Positions 33,180 to 41,316 of a stretch of 64,000 bases of DNA are shown piece by piece. The stretch spans positions 806,001 through 870,000 of the forward strand of contig NZ_JBITLV010000001.1 of assembly GCF_044465595.1 (NCBI RefSeq). Direction: 5' to 3'. A model generated the notes under the pieces. That model was given only the letters and a program-made list of their open reading frames with translations, had not been told where the DNA came from and did not search any database. A program made the position numbers and the translations under genes. Within the stretch, counting starts at the first letter, position 1. Each line of letters starts with the position of its first letter. The DNA is from Spongisporangium articulatum. GTDB lineage: Bacteria > Actinomycetota > Actinomycetes > Actinomycetales > Kineosporiaceae.

Positions 33180-33944
33180 ATGAGCGACGGACTGCGCGAC
33201 ATCGTCTACCCGCCGATCCTCGGCCTCGCGTACACGATGTTCTTCGGCCTCGGGCTGAAGATCGACGTGCAGGGCGGCGAGAACATCCCGCGCGCGGGCG
33301 GCGCGGTCCTGGCCAGCAACCACCAGTCGTTCCTGGACTTCATCTTCGTGGGGCTCGCGGCCCGGCCGAGCAAGCGTCTCGTCCGGTTCATGGCCAAGGA
33401 CGCGGTGTTCCACAAGCCCGTGGCCGGGCAGCTGATGCGCGGCATGCACCACATCCCGGTGAACCGGGCCGCAGGCGCCGCGTCGTACGAGGAGGCGGTG
33501 GCCCGGCTGCGTGGCGGTCAGGTCGTCGGCATCTTCCCGGAGGCCACCATCTCGCGCAGCTTCGTCCTCAAGGACATGAAGAACGGGGCCGCGCGGATGG
33601 CGCAGGCCGCCGAGGTGCCGCTGATCCCCGTCGCGCTGTGGGGCGGGCACCGGATCTTCACCAAGAAGCGCAAGCCCGACTGGTCGCGGGGCAAGGCCAT
33701 CTCCATCGCGGTGGGCAAGCCGATCGAGACGCCCGCGGGCGCCGACGCGAACGACCTCGCCGACACCATGAGGACCCGCATCGGCGAACTGCTCGAAGGC
33801 CTGCAGCGGAACTACCCGCAGCAGCCGAAGAACGAGGCCGACCGCTGGTGGCTGCCGGCCTACCTGGGTGGCGCGGCGCCGACCCCGGAGGAGGCGGCGG
33901 TCATGGACGCCGAAGACGCCGCCGGTCGCGGCCGCGACAAGTAG
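33180..33944 (+). CDS. 1-acyl-sn-glycerol-3-phosphate acyltransferase, PlsC family
   Basis: 254 aa. The acyltransferase motifs are in order: NHQSFLD (HX4D, near residue 47), a block with FMAKDAVFHKPVAGQLMRGMHHIPVNR, FPEATIS (the FPEGT position) and VPLIPVALWGGHRIF. It moves an acyl chain to lysophosphatidate or a related acceptor at the membrane. ATG 33180 is preferred because TAATCT lies seven bases upstream; an upstream GTG in the same frame would add an Arg-rich tail not typical of the family. Confidence 0.88.
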   Translation: MSDGLRDIVYPPILGLAYTMFFGLGLKIDVQGGENIPRAGGAVLASNHQSFLDFIFVGLAARPSKRLVRFMAKDAVFHKPVAGQLMRGMHHIPVNRAAGAASYEEAVARLRGGQVVGIFPEATISRSFVLKDMKNGAARMAQAAEVPLIPVALWGGHRIFTKKRKPDWSRGKAISIAVGKPIETPAGADANDLADTMRTRIGELLEGLQRNYPQQPKNEADRWWLPAYLGGAAPTPEEAAVMDAEDAAGRGRDK

Positions 33945-33954
33945 GAGTCGCGCC

Positions 33955-34557
33955 CTACTTGCGGTTCCACCAGAGGTTCTCGGGCTCGTTCACGGGCAGC
34001 GCACCGCCGGAGCCCGAGGAGACCATGCCCGTCCGGCTGTCCCGGCCGGCCCCCGACCCGAAGATGACCGCCGAGATCTCCTGGTAGTGCCGGTCCGGGT
34101 CGGGCACGAAGTTGATCACGGACAGGGCCTGGTCCTGACCGGCGCTCTCCAGGATGTACTTGCCGTACCCGAACACCTGGCCGGGGATCGTCCGGTCGTA
34201 GCGCATGTCCGTGACCTTGGACATCGGCATGATCGCGACCTTGCGGGTGAAGATGCCGTACACCAGCATCAGCCGCCGGTCGGTGGCCAGGAACAGCTCG
34301 CGGTACCAGTCGGTCCACTTGTAGACGAAGCGCGCGAGGACCACGAGCGCCAACCCGTACATGATGTTGCGCAGCACGGGGGCGGAGCCGTTGAGCCAGT
34401 TGTCGACCATCAGCGCGAGCACGAACGCGAGCACCGTCGAGAGGAACGGTTCGGCCAGGAGGATCTTGTGCCGCCGGATCTCGAAGATGATCTGTTCGCT
34501 CGGGATCAGGTACCGGTCGAGCTCTTTCGGTACGTCGGGGTGCGCGCGGGCGGCCAT
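33955..34557 (-). CDS. PH-domain (bPH2/DUF304) membrane protein
   Basis: 200 aa with a basic N-terminus, two transmembrane helices (FLSTVLAFVLALMVDNWL and IMYGLALVVLARFVY) and a bacterial PH domain beginning RELFLATDRRLMLVYGIFTRKVAIMPMSKVTDMRYDRTIPGQVFGYG, which is the standard DUF304 core. The C-terminus is Gly/Ser-rich. Molecular function is not established for this family. Only four bases separate it from the small membrane gene upstream, so the two are likely one transcript. Confidence 0.82.
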   Translation of the reverse strand: MAARAHPDVPKELDRYLIPSEQIIFEIRRHKILLAEPFLSTVLAFVLALMVDNWLNGSAPVLRNIMYGLALVVLARFVYKWTDWYRELFLATDRRLMLVYGIFTRKVAIMPMSKVTDMRYDRTIPGQVFGYGKYILESAGQDQALSVINFVPDPDRHYQEISAVIFGSGAGRDSRTGMVSSGSGGALPVNEPENLWWNRK

Positions 34558-34561
34558 GACG

Positions 34562-34729
34562 TCACGTATTCATCAACGAGTTGAAGAAGTCGAAGATCTG
34601 CCCGATGCCGAGCTTCACCTGATCCCAGCCGTTGCCCACGACCTCCGCTGACTGGTTCGGGCTCTTGAAGACCGCATAGATCGCGAACGCCAGGAGGATC
34701 CAGATGAGGACGCGCCTTGCCTTAACCAC
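34562..34729 (-). CDS. Small single-TM membrane protein (55 aa)
   Basis: GTG 34729 is preceded by GGGAGG with five-base spacing; a longer frame to 34807 exists but its extra 26 residues have no start signal. Sequence: a basic start (VKARR), one hydrophobic helix (VLIWILLAFAIYAVF), then an amphipathic C-terminus (GWDQVKLGIGQIFDFFNSLMNT). No family recognised. Probably co-expressed with the PH-domain protein. Confidence 0.7.
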   Translation of the reverse strand: MVKARRVLIWILLAFAIYAVFKSPNQSAEVVGNGWDQVKLGIGQIFDFFNSLMNT

Positions 34730-34766
34730 GTAGGCCTCCCAGCGGCCGCTCAGGGGGTCTTGCCCG

Positions 34767-34807
34767 ACTTGGTACCAAGTATGTTGGTTCCGTGGCCGAG
34801 ATGTCAC
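34767..34807 (-). promoter_or_regulatory. Candidate promoter with a 14-bp palindromic operator
   Basis: On the minus strand GTGACA (34802-34807) and CATACT (34778-34783) are spaced 18 bases, about 50 bases before the 55-aa gene. A perfect palindrome ACTTGGTACCAAGT (34767-34780) overlaps the end of the -10 hexamer and the start region, the usual place for a repressor. Confidence 0.5.
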
Positions 34808-34856
34808 GCATGGCTACGCTCAACCTCAACCTGAGGCAGAGACTACTGCAAATGGG

Positions 34857-35492
34857 TCAAGAGACCACGCCGTAGAGCCGGTCGCCCGCGTCTCCGAGCC
34901 CCGGAACGATGTAGCCGACCTCATTCAACCTCTCGTCCAGGCCACCCAGCACGATTTGCACCGGCGCGTCGCCCACCGCCTCCCGCACGGCGGCGACCCC
35001 CTCGGGCGCCCCGATCAGGCACACCGCCGTCACGTCGGTCGCCCCGCGCTCGAGCATCAGCCGGATGGCCGCCGCCAGCGTCCCGCCCGTGGCCAGCATC
35101 GGGTCGAGCAGGTACACCTGCCGCCCGGTCAGGTCGTCCGGCAACCGGTTCGCGTAGACGACCGCCTCGAGGGTCTCCTCGTTGCGCATCATGCCGAGGA
35201 ACCCGACCTCGGCCGTCGGGATCAGCCGGGTCATCCCGTCGAGCATGCCCAGCCCGGCCCGCAGGATCGGGACGACGAGCGGCCGCGGCGACGACAGCCG
35301 CACCCCCGTCGTCGCGGCCACCGGCGTCGTCACCTCGACCGGCTCCACCCGCACGTCCCGCGTCGCCTCGTACGCGAGCAGCGTGACCAGCTCGTCGGCC
35401 AGTCGCCGGAACGTCGGGGAGTCGGTGCGCTCGTCGCGCAGGGTGGTCAATTTGTGGGAGACCAGCGGGTGGTCGGCGACAAGCAGCTCCAT
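34857..35492 (-). CDS. upp: Uracil phosphoribosyltransferase
   Basis: 211 aa, the usual length. Motifs: VVPILRAGLGMLDGM (substrate loop), the PRPP-binding LLDPMLATGGTLAAAI, and the uracil-binding C-terminus YIVPGLGDAGDRLYGVV. It converts uracil and PRPP to UMP in pyrimidine salvage. ATG 35492 starts MELLVADHPLVSHKLTTLRD, the family's canonical N-terminus. Divergent to tadA with 36 bases between start codons, so the promoters must overlap. Confidence 0.96.
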   Translation of the reverse strand: MELLVADHPLVSHKLTTLRDERTDSPTFRRLADELVTLLAYEATRDVRVEPVEVTTPVAATTGVRLSSPRPLVVPILRAGLGMLDGMTRLIPTAEVGFLGMMRNEETLEAVVYANRLPDDLTGRQVYLLDPMLATGGTLAAAIRLMLERGATDVTAVCLIGAPEGVAAVREAVGDAPVQIVLGGLDERLNEVGYIVPGLGDAGDRLYGVVS

Positions 35493-35528
35493 GCGATCGC
35501 ACCGTACTCGCGCTATGTGTCGCCTGGA

Positions 35529-35993
35529 ATGCTGAGCCGCGTGGACGACGAGTGGATGGGGCTGGCGCTCGAGGAGGCGCGGCTGTGTCTCGCCTCCGGT
35601 GACGTGCCGGTCGGCGCGGTGGTGGTGGACGACGCCGGCCGGGCGGTCGGGCGCGGCCACAACGAGCGCGAAGCGCTCGCCGACCCCACCGCGCACGCCG
35701 AGGTCCTCGCGCTCCGGCGAGCGGCGTCGTCCCTGGGCACCTGGCGGCTGGACGGCTGCACCCTGGTCGTCACCCTCGAGCCCTGCCTGATGTGCGCCGG
35801 TGCCCTGCTGCTGGCCCGGGTGCCCCGCCTCGTGCTGGGTGCGTGGGACCCGAAGGCGGGGGCGACCGGGTCGGTGCGCGACGTCGTCCGCGACCGCCGG
35901 CTGAACCACCGGGTCGAGGTGACGGGTGGTGTGCGCGAGCAGGAATGCGGCGACCTGTTGCGGTCGTTCTTCGCAGGTCACCGAGAGTCCTGA
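35529..35993 (+). CDS. tadA: tRNA-specific adenosine deaminase
   Basis: 154 aa cytidine-deaminase-fold enzyme with zinc ligands in HAEVLALRRA and EPCLMCAGAL (PCxxC) and the proton-shuttle Glu in HAE. It converts the wobble adenosine of tRNA-Arg(ACG) to inosine. Starts ATG 35529; GTG at 35541 (VDDEWMGLALEEA) is an alternative start. Pairing with upp is common in actinobacteria. Confidence 0.93.
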   Translation: MLSRVDDEWMGLALEEARLCLASGDVPVGAVVVDDAGRAVGRGHNEREALADPTAHAEVLALRRAASSLGTWRLDGCTLVVTLEPCLMCAGALLLARVPRLVLGAWDPKAGATGSVRDVVRDRRLNHRVEVTGGVREQECGDLLRSFFAGHRES

Positions 35994-36004
35994 GGGAGAA
36001 GTCC

Positions 36005-36658
36005 GTGCGCGTCGAGGTGTGGAGCGACATCACCTGTCCGTGGTGCTACGTCGGGTTGGCCCGGTTCTCGAAGGCGGTGGAGGGTTTCGAGCACGGTTCG
36101 TCGGTGCAGGTCGAGCACCGGTCGTTCGAGCTCGACGCCTCCGCGCCGACCGAGGTGAGCGGCTCGAACCTGGAGATGCTGGCCCGCAAGTACGGCGGGT
36201 CCCGCGAGCAGATCCTGGCCATGGAGCAGCGGGTGGCCGCCCAGGCCGAGGCCGAGGGCCTGGAGTACGTGCCGGAGCGGCCGATCGGCAACACCTTCCT
36301 CGCCCACCGCGTACTGCACCTGGCCGCCGCGAAGGGCCTGCGCGACGAGCTGCGCGACGCCATCTGGCACGAGCACTTCGGGCTGGGCCGCAACGTGTTC
36401 GACGCGGCGTCGCTGCTGCCCCTGGCCGTGTCGGTCGGGCTGCCCACCGAGGCCGTCGAGAACGTGCTGGGCTCGGAGGAGTTCGCCGCCGAGGTGCGTT
36501 CCGACGAGGCCCGTGCGTCGGCCGTCGGGGTGAACGGCGTCCCGTTCTTCGTGCTCGGCGACCTGGACGGCGAGGCGCAGGTCTTCGGCGTCAGCGGCGC
36601 CCAGCCGCTCGAGGGTTTCCGGCAGGCGCTCGGTCAGGCCTGGGCCGCCCAGCGCTGA
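36005..36658 (+). CDS. DsbA-family oxidoreductase, FrnE-like
   Basis: 217 aa thioredoxin-fold protein with the CPWC active site at residues 11-14 (SDITCPWCYVG), the helical insertion of the DsbA/FrnE group and cis-Pro strand GVNGVPFFVLG. No signal peptide, so it is cytoplasmic, like FrnE. GTG 36005 has GGGAG six bases before it. It lies 11 bases after tadA and may be co-transcribed. Confidence 0.9.
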   Translation: MRVEVWSDITCPWCYVGLARFSKAVEGFEHGSSVQVEHRSFELDASAPTEVSGSNLEMLARKYGGSREQILAMEQRVAAQAEAEGLEYVPERPIGNTFLAHRVLHLAAAKGLRDELRDAIWHEHFGLGRNVFDAASLLPLAVSVGLPTEAVENVLGSEEFAAEVRSDEARASAVGVNGVPFFVLGDLDGEAQVFGVSGAQPLEGFRQALGQAWAAQR

Positions 36659-36670
36659 CGTCGCCGGCTC

Positions 36671-36742
36671 GCCGAGTGTGACGCCGGTGCACAGCACTCG
36701 GCGTCAGAGAGGCCATTCCGGCGCACCAGCGTCACACTCGGC
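36671..36742. repeat. Long near-perfect inverted repeat after the DsbA-like gene
   Basis: Arms 36671-36690 (GCCGAGTGTGACGCCGGTGC) and 36723-36742 match in 19 of 20 positions, around a 32-nt loop that itself contains CACTCGGCGTCA. No U-run follows. It begins 13 bases after the stop of the DsbA-like gene and ends about 45 bases before a tRNA gene. Confidence 0.85.
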
Positions 36743-36785
36743 ACCGATTCGGGATCGGAGCCCCTGGTTCGCTAAGCTCGCCCAC

Positions 36786-36872
36786 GGTGGCGTGTCCGAG
36801 CGGCCTAAGGAGAACGCCTCGAAAGCGTTTGTGGGCGCAAGTCCACCGAGGGTTCAAATCCCTCCGCCACCG
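36786..36872 (+). tRNA. tRNA-Ser(CGA)
   Basis: Class II tRNA of 87 nt with GGTGGCG/CGCCACC acceptor stem, anticodon loop CCTCGAAAG (CGA), an extended variable arm (TGTGGGCGCAAGTCCACC) and T-loop GGGTTCAAATCCC. CCA is not encoded. Directly followed by a terminator hairpin. Confidence 0.97.
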
Positions 36873-36923
36873 CTCATGAGAGGGGCCCCCAGCGCAGAGC
36901 GCTTGGGGGCCCTACTCATGAGC
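36872..36923. terminator. Terminator of tRNA-Ser(CGA)
   Basis: Nested stems: outer GCTCATGAG (36872-36880) with CTCATGAGC (36915-36923), inner GGGCCCCCAGCGC with GCGCTTGGGGGCCC. Very stable hairpin starting at the tRNA 3' end; no long U-tract. Confidence 0.8.
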
Positions 36924-37043
36924 GACGGCTCTCGGCTACGGAATCCGCCCCTCGCAGGCCCGAAGATCGCGAAATCCGTGATCTTCCCCGACAGCCAGTG
37001 ATCCATCGCGCGGGCCTCAGGCTGAGGTCCTAGGGTCGGGCCC

Positions 37044-38066
37044 ATGGCGGGCGAACGGGTCCTGGTGACCGGCGGGTCGGGGTTCATCGGCTCGCACTGC
37101 ATCGTCCAGCTGCTCGCCCAGGGGTACCGCGTCCGGACGACGGTCCGCTCGCTCGGGCGGGAACCGGAACTGCGCGGGCTGCTCGCCTCGGCGGGCGCCG
37201 ACACCACCGACCTGGACGTGGCCCGGGCCGACCTGCTCGTGGACGACGGGTGGGACGAGGCCGCGGCCGGCTGCGACTACGTGCTGCACGTGGCGTCGCC
37301 GTTCCCGTTGCGCGCGCCGAAGGACGAGAACGAACTCATCGTGCCGGCCCGCGAGGGAGCGTTGCGGGTGCTGCGCGCCGCCCACGCCGCGGGGGCCCGG
37401 CGGACGGTGCTCACGTCGTCCTTCGCGGCGATCGGGTACGGCGCCATCCCGGCGGGCCGGCCGCTCGACGAGCGCGACTGGTCCGACCCGCGCGGCGTGA
37501 TCAGCGCCTACGCGAAGTCGAAAACCCTTGCGGAGCAAGCTGCCTGGGACTTCGCCCGGACGACGAAGGTGGAGCTGGCCACCGTCAACCCGGTCGCCGT
37601 GTTCGGGCCCGTGCTGGGGCCGGACCTCTCGACCTCGGTCCAACTGGTCCGGCGCCTGCTCGACGGCAGCATGCCCGGCCTGCCGCAGCTGACCTTCGGG
37701 GTCGTCGACGTCCGGGACGTCGCCGACCTGCACCTGCGCGCGATGACCGACCCGGCCGCGGCGGGCGAACGGTTCCTCGCGGCCGCCGGCGACTGGATGA
37801 GCGTCAAGGACATGGCCCTGACCCTGAAGGAACGGCTCGGCCCGGCCGGGCGGCGCATCCCCACCCGCGAGCTGCCCAACTGGCTGGTGCGGGCGGCGTC
37901 GCTGGTCGACGGGTCGTTGCGCCCGCTCCTGTCCGAGCTCGGGCGCCCGCGCAGCGGTACCGGGGCCAAGGCTCGGGACCTGCTCGGCTGGCGGCCCCGG
38001 TCGAACGCCGACGCCCTGGTGGCCACCGCCGAGAGCCTGCGCGAGCACGGGCTGGTGAAGGGGTGA
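37044..38066 (+). CDS. Extended SDR, NAD-dependent epimerase/dehydratase (dihydroflavonol reductase-like)
   Basis: 340 aa with cofactor motif VTGGSGFIGSHC at residues 8-19 and catalytic YxxxK in ISAYAKSK near residue 157, preceded by TSSFAAIGYG. The layout (VLHVASPFPL, NPVAVFGPVLGPD) is that of the dihydroflavonol-4-reductase group, which reduces or epimerises small carbonyl substrates using NAD(P)H. Substrate unknown. ATG start seven bases after TAGGGT, so probably leaderless. Overlaps the cupin gene by four bases (GTGA). Confidence 0.85.
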   Translation: MAGERVLVTGGSGFIGSHCIVQLLAQGYRVRTTVRSLGREPELRGLLASAGADTTDLDVARADLLVDDGWDEAAAGCDYVLHVASPFPLRAPKDENELIVPAREGALRVLRAAHAAGARRTVLTSSFAAIGYGAIPAGRPLDERDWSDPRGVISAYAKSKTLAEQAAWDFARTTKVELATVNPVAVFGPVLGPDLSTSVQLVRRLLDGSMPGLPQLTFGVVDVRDVADLHLRAMTDPAAAGERFLAAAGDWMSVKDMALTLKERLGPAGRRIPTRELPNWLVRAASLVDGSLRPLLSELGRPRSGTGAKARDLLGWRPRSNADALVATAESLREHGLVKG

Positions 38067-38515
38067 CCTTCGTCAGCTTCGGCCCGCCGCCCAAGAACCG
38101 TCCGGGGTTCGCCGTCGTCGCGGGCCGGCACAACGGCCTGCGCGACCTGATGGTGATCGTGGCCCGGCTGCTGCCCGGCGACGTGGGCCCGCTGCACGTG
38201 CACGACGGTGACGAGGTCCTGCGCGTGGTCAAGGGTGAGGTGCAGGTCCGGGTGGGGGAGGAGACCCGGCGGTTGGAGAAGGACGACGTCGCCGTGGTCG
38301 GACCGGGCGTGCCGCACGGGTTCCGGGTCGTCGAGGAGTCCGTGGTCGAGACGGTCACCGCCTACGGGATCGGGCACTACTACCGGGTGGACGGCGAACT
38401 CGTGGAGGTCTTCCGCCGGGACATGCCGTGGGGTCACCCGCCGCCCGAGGGCACCGACTGGACCAGTGACCAGCAGCTGCAGGAGATCGTCGAGCGGATG
38501 CGCCGACCGCTCTAG
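38063..38515 (+). CDS. Cupin-domain protein
   Basis: 150 aa, one small beta-barrel cupin. Motif 1 is GPLHVHDGDEVLRVVKGEVQVRVG and motif 2 GPGVPHGFRVVEE, retaining His-His-Glu-His metal ligands. The C-terminus GTDWTSDQQLQEIVERMRRPL is helical. Coupled to the SDR gene, so both may act on the same small molecule; the reaction is unknown. Confidence 0.82.
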   Translation: MTFVSFGPPPKNRPGFAVVAGRHNGLRDLMVIVARLLPGDVGPLHVHDGDEVLRVVKGEVQVRVGEETRRLEKDDVAVVGPGVPHGFRVVEESVVETVTAYGIGHYYRVDGELVEVFRRDMPWGHPPPEGTDWTSDQQLQEIVERMRRPL

Positions 38516-38608
38516 GCACCCCCCGAACCGGTGACACGGGCGGCGGGGGCGGGCATGATGGCCGTGCGCGCGGGCCCGCCCGCGTCCCAGAACAGCCGGG
38601 GGATTCTC

Positions 38609-39925
38609 ATGTACCGCAGGATGCTCGTCGCCGTGCTCGGGCTCGGCCTGCTCACCGGGGCCGCCGGGGTGGCGGTCGCGCCCGCCGCGCAGGCGGAACC
38701 GGCGACCGCGATCAGCTACCCGACCGCCGGGGTGGCCAACCACTTCAAGGGACTGGCGTTCGACACCTGCACCGCCCCCACGGTCGCGACCATGCAGGCG
38801 TGGCTGGCGAGCCCGTACCGCGCGGTCGGCATCTACGTCGGCGGGCTGGGGCTCGCGACGGCCTGCCAGGCGCAGCCGAACCTGAACCAGCTCTGGGTGC
38901 AGCAGGTCACGGCGATGGGCTGGAAGATCATCCCGATCTACGTCGGCCGCCAGGCCTCCTGCTACACGGGCAACAAGCCGAAGATCAGCTATTCGAAGGC
39001 CACGACCCAGGGCGGCACCGACGGGGCGGGTGCCGTCGCGGAGCTGCAGGGGCTGGGGCTGCTGGCCGGCAGCCCGATCTACCTGGACGTCGAGCACTTC
39101 GACGGTGACCTCGACTGCCGGGTGGGCGTGCGCCGCTACGTCTCCGGGTTCACCAAGGCCGTACATCAGAAGGGTTACCTGTCAGGGGTTTACATGAACC
39201 TCCTGCACGGCGCCCAGCACCTCGACGCGGTCTACACGTCGACCAAGTACGCCCGGCCCGACCTGCTCTGGGTGGCCCGCTGGGACGGCAAGAAGGGCCT
39301 GACCGGCTGGAGCGGCGTGTCCGGCAAGAACTGGGCCACGCACCAGCGGGCCAAGCAGTACCTGGGCGACCACAAGACCACCTACGGCGGGGTCAGCCTC
39401 ACCATCGACAGCGACAGCCTGGACACCGCGGTGGCGACCGTCGCCCAGCGGTACACCACGCAGTACGGCGACACCCACAAGCGGTCGACGTTCCGGACGA
39501 CCGGCGACGACAAGGGTCTGCTCACCCAGGGCTCGCCGGTGGACGTGGTCTGCCAGAGCGCCGGCGCCTCGCACCACGGCACGACGGTCTGGGACCGGCT
39601 GGCCGACGGCAGCTGGGTCAACGACTGGTTCGTGAACACGCCCGGGGACACGGGCTACGCGAAAGCCCTACCGCGGTGCTATTTTCCGTTCCAGGTCAGC
39701 GCCACCGACTACCTGACCAAGCGCGCTACGCCGAAGTCGAGCGGTACGTCGAAGGGCACGCTCCAGCCGGGCGCCCTGGCCTGGGTGAAGTGCCAGACCA
39801 GTGGGTCGAAGGTCGGCGACACCAAGGTCTGGAACCGGCTCGAGGGCGACACCTACGTGACCGACCGTTACGTGGCCAACGCCAGCAACACGACGTACAC
39901 GAAGCCCGTTCCGCGCTGCGTGTGA
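38609..39925 (+). CDS. Secreted DUF1906 glycoside-hydrolase-like protein with two SH3-like repeats
   Basis: 438 aa from ATG 38609 (GGGGG six bases upstream), giving a clean signal peptide MYRRMLVAVLGLGLLTGAAG... ending AQA. Residues about 45-260 are the DUF1906/Rv2525c-like TIM-barrel (GLAFDTCTAPTVATMQAWLASPYRAVGIYVGG, IIPIYVGRQ, IYLDVEHFD, GYLSGVYMNL). The C-terminal 150 residues form two homologous units, each with RxTP/FxT..., KG.L..G..V.V.CQ, TxVWxRL.dG.yVxDxyV, like bacterial SH3b modules. Such proteins are secreted and probably act on or bind the cell wall; enzymatic activity is unproven. Confidence 0.85.
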   Translation: MYRRMLVAVLGLGLLTGAAGVAVAPAAQAEPATAISYPTAGVANHFKGLAFDTCTAPTVATMQAWLASPYRAVGIYVGGLGLATACQAQPNLNQLWVQQVTAMGWKIIPIYVGRQASCYTGNKPKISYSKATTQGGTDGAGAVAELQGLGLLAGSPIYLDVEHFDGDLDCRVGVRRYVSGFTKAVHQKGYLSGVYMNLLHGAQHLDAVYTSTKYARPDLLWVARWDGKKGLTGWSGVSGKNWATHQRAKQYLGDHKTTYGGVSLTIDSDSLDTAVATVAQRYTTQYGDTHKRSTFRTTGDDKGLLTQGSPVDVVCQSAGASHHGTTVWDRLADGSWVNDWFVNTPGDTGYAKALPRCYFPFQVSATDYLTKRATPKSSGTSKGTLQPGALAWVKCQTSGSKVGDTKVWNRLEGDTYVTDRYVANASNTTYTKPVPRCV

Positions 39926-39950
39926 TCGTCGGTCGCGAGGGTGTGTCTCC

Positions 39951-40307
39951 CTAGTCGCGCGGGTGCTCCATCCAGTACTCGGTGAAGCTGGAGCACCGGC
40001 CCTCAGGGGTCAGCCGCACCAGCCAGAGGTTGCTGAAGGTCAGCTGCTCGGCCGCGTACCGGGTCGTCCCGGTGATCACGTGCAGGTCGCCGTCGACGGT
40101 GACGCGGTTCCACTCGAACGACGTGTCGCCCGGGTCGTCGGGCCGGGCCAGCCACCCGTTCACGATCGCCTCGTGGCCCACCCACGGCGCGGCGTACGGC
40201 TCGGTCCGGTACTCGGCGTCCGCGGTGAACAGCCGCCGGATGTCGTCGGCGGCATTGGTGTTCCACGCGACGAGGTAGCCGTCGATCCACGCGGTCAGAG
40301 CACTCAC
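39951..40307 (-). CDS. SnoaL/NTF2-like protein
   Basis: 118 aa single-domain NTF2-like fold: helical N-terminus (LTAWIDGYLVAWNTNAADDIRRLFTADAEYRTEPYAAPWVGHEAIVNGWLARPDD) followed by the beta-sheet half ending FTEYWMEHPRD. Members include small isomerases, cyclases and scaffolds; this one has no recognisable catalytic set. It is convergent with the DUF1906 gene, 26 bases apart. Confidence 0.78.
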   Translation of the reverse strand: MSALTAWIDGYLVAWNTNAADDIRRLFTADAEYRTEPYAAPWVGHEAIVNGWLARPDDPGDTSFEWNRVTVDGDLHVITGTTRYAAEQLTFSNLWLVRLTPEGRCSSFTEYWMEHPRD

Positions 40308-40362
40308 GGCTCGTTCCTCGCCGCTCGCGCGCGCAGCGTCGAGGAGTTCGCTCCTTCGTCGC

Positions 40363-40575
40363 TCACGTGGCCTCCGCGCTCTCGGAAGGGTCGGGCGCCG
40401 GGGGTGTCGGCGAGGGCGTGACCAGGTAGACGCTGCCGTCCGGTCTCTGGCAGTACTGCACCGAACTCATGATCCCGAAACCCTGCGTGCTGCACTGGTC
40501 CCGGTGGCCCTCGTACCACCACAGCCCCCCGACGGCCGCCGCGCACAGCAGCAGGCTCGCCAACGTCAGCTTCAC
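40363..40575 (-). CDS. Small membrane-anchored protein with two cysteines (70 aa)
   Basis: GTG 40575 lies seven bases after TAGCCT, giving a leaderless start that is back-to-back with the next gene. One N-terminal hydrophobic helix (LTLASLLLCAAAVGGLWWYEG) is followed by a short exported part with two Cys (QCSTQGFGIMSSVQYCQRP), likely a disulfide, and a Pro/Ser/Glu tail. No family recognised. Confidence 0.65.
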   Translation of the reverse strand: MKLTLASLLLCAAAVGGLWWYEGHRDQCSTQGFGIMSSVQYCQRPDGSVYLVTPSPTPPAPDPSESAEAT

Positions 40576-40599
40576 CGCGCCCAGGCTAGTGTCTGGAGC
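40576..40599. promoter_or_regulatory. Compact divergent promoter with overlapping -10 hexamers
   Basis: Only 24 bases separate two divergent start codons. Plus-strand TAGTGT (40587-40592) and minus-strand TAGCCT (40583-40588) share two bases and each ends exactly seven bases before its start codon. Confidence 0.65.
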
Positions 40600-41316
40600 G
40601 TGCGCACGCTCCTCGTTCCGGGGGCCGGGGGTGCGGCCTCGTACTGGTATCTCGTCGTCGACGCCCTGCGCGCCGCGGGCCACGGGGCCGTGGCCGTCGA
40701 CCTGCCCGCCGACGATCCCGCCCTCGGTCTGCCCGAGTACGTCGACCTCGTGGTGGACGCCGGTCAGCAGATCTCGGGCGACGGTCCGTTGCTGGTCGTG
40801 GGGCAGTCCCTGGGTGCGTTCAGCGCGCCGACGGCCGCGGGCCGACTGGGGGCCGCCGGCGTCGTCCTCCTGAACGGGATGGTGCCCCGGGCCGGCGAAT
40901 CCGCGGGCGAGTGGTGGGAGGCGACCGGCCAGGGGGCGGCCATGGCCGCTCACGACCGGCGCGAGGGCCGCGTCCCGGCGGCGGGCCCGGGCGATCCGGC
41001 CTTCGACGTCGAGACCTACTTCCTGCACGACGTGCCCGAAGCCGTGCGGGCCGCGACCACAGACGGTGCGCGCCCGCAGTCCGGCAGCGTCTTCGCAGCG
41101 CCCTTCCCCGGCTGGCCCGACCTTCCCGTGCGCGTGGTCAGCGCGGCCGACGACCGGTTCTTCCCGCGGGCGTTCCAGGCGCGCGTGGCTCGGGAACGGC
41201 TCGGAGTCGAGCCGGACGTCGTCCCCGGCGGACATCTGGCGGCCCTCAGCCGTCCGTCCGAGGTGACTTCCGCGTTGCTGCGGGCCGCCCGCGCGATCGG
41301 TGCGCTGCCGGGCTGA
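40600..41316 (+). CDS. Alpha/beta hydrolase
   Basis: 238 aa alpha/beta hydrolase beginning directly with VRTLLVPGAGGAASYWYLVV (oxyanion strand), nucleophile elbow VVGQSLGAFSAP with Ser near residue 71, acid strand VRVVSAADDRFFP and catalytic His in PGGHLAALS. Similar to small salicylate-esterase-like or haloalkane-dehalogenase-like hydrolases; the substrate is not evident. Leaderless start. Confidence 0.82.
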   Translation: MRTLLVPGAGGAASYWYLVVDALRAAGHGAVAVDLPADDPALGLPEYVDLVVDAGQQISGDGPLLVVGQSLGAFSAPTAAGRLGAAGVVLLNGMVPRAGESAGEWWEATGQGAAMAAHDRREGRVPAAGPGDPAFDVETYFLHDVPEAVRAATTDGARPQSGSVFAAPFPGWPDLPVRVVSAADDRFFPRAFQARVARERLGVEPDVVPGGHLAALSRPSEVTSALLRAARAIGALPG

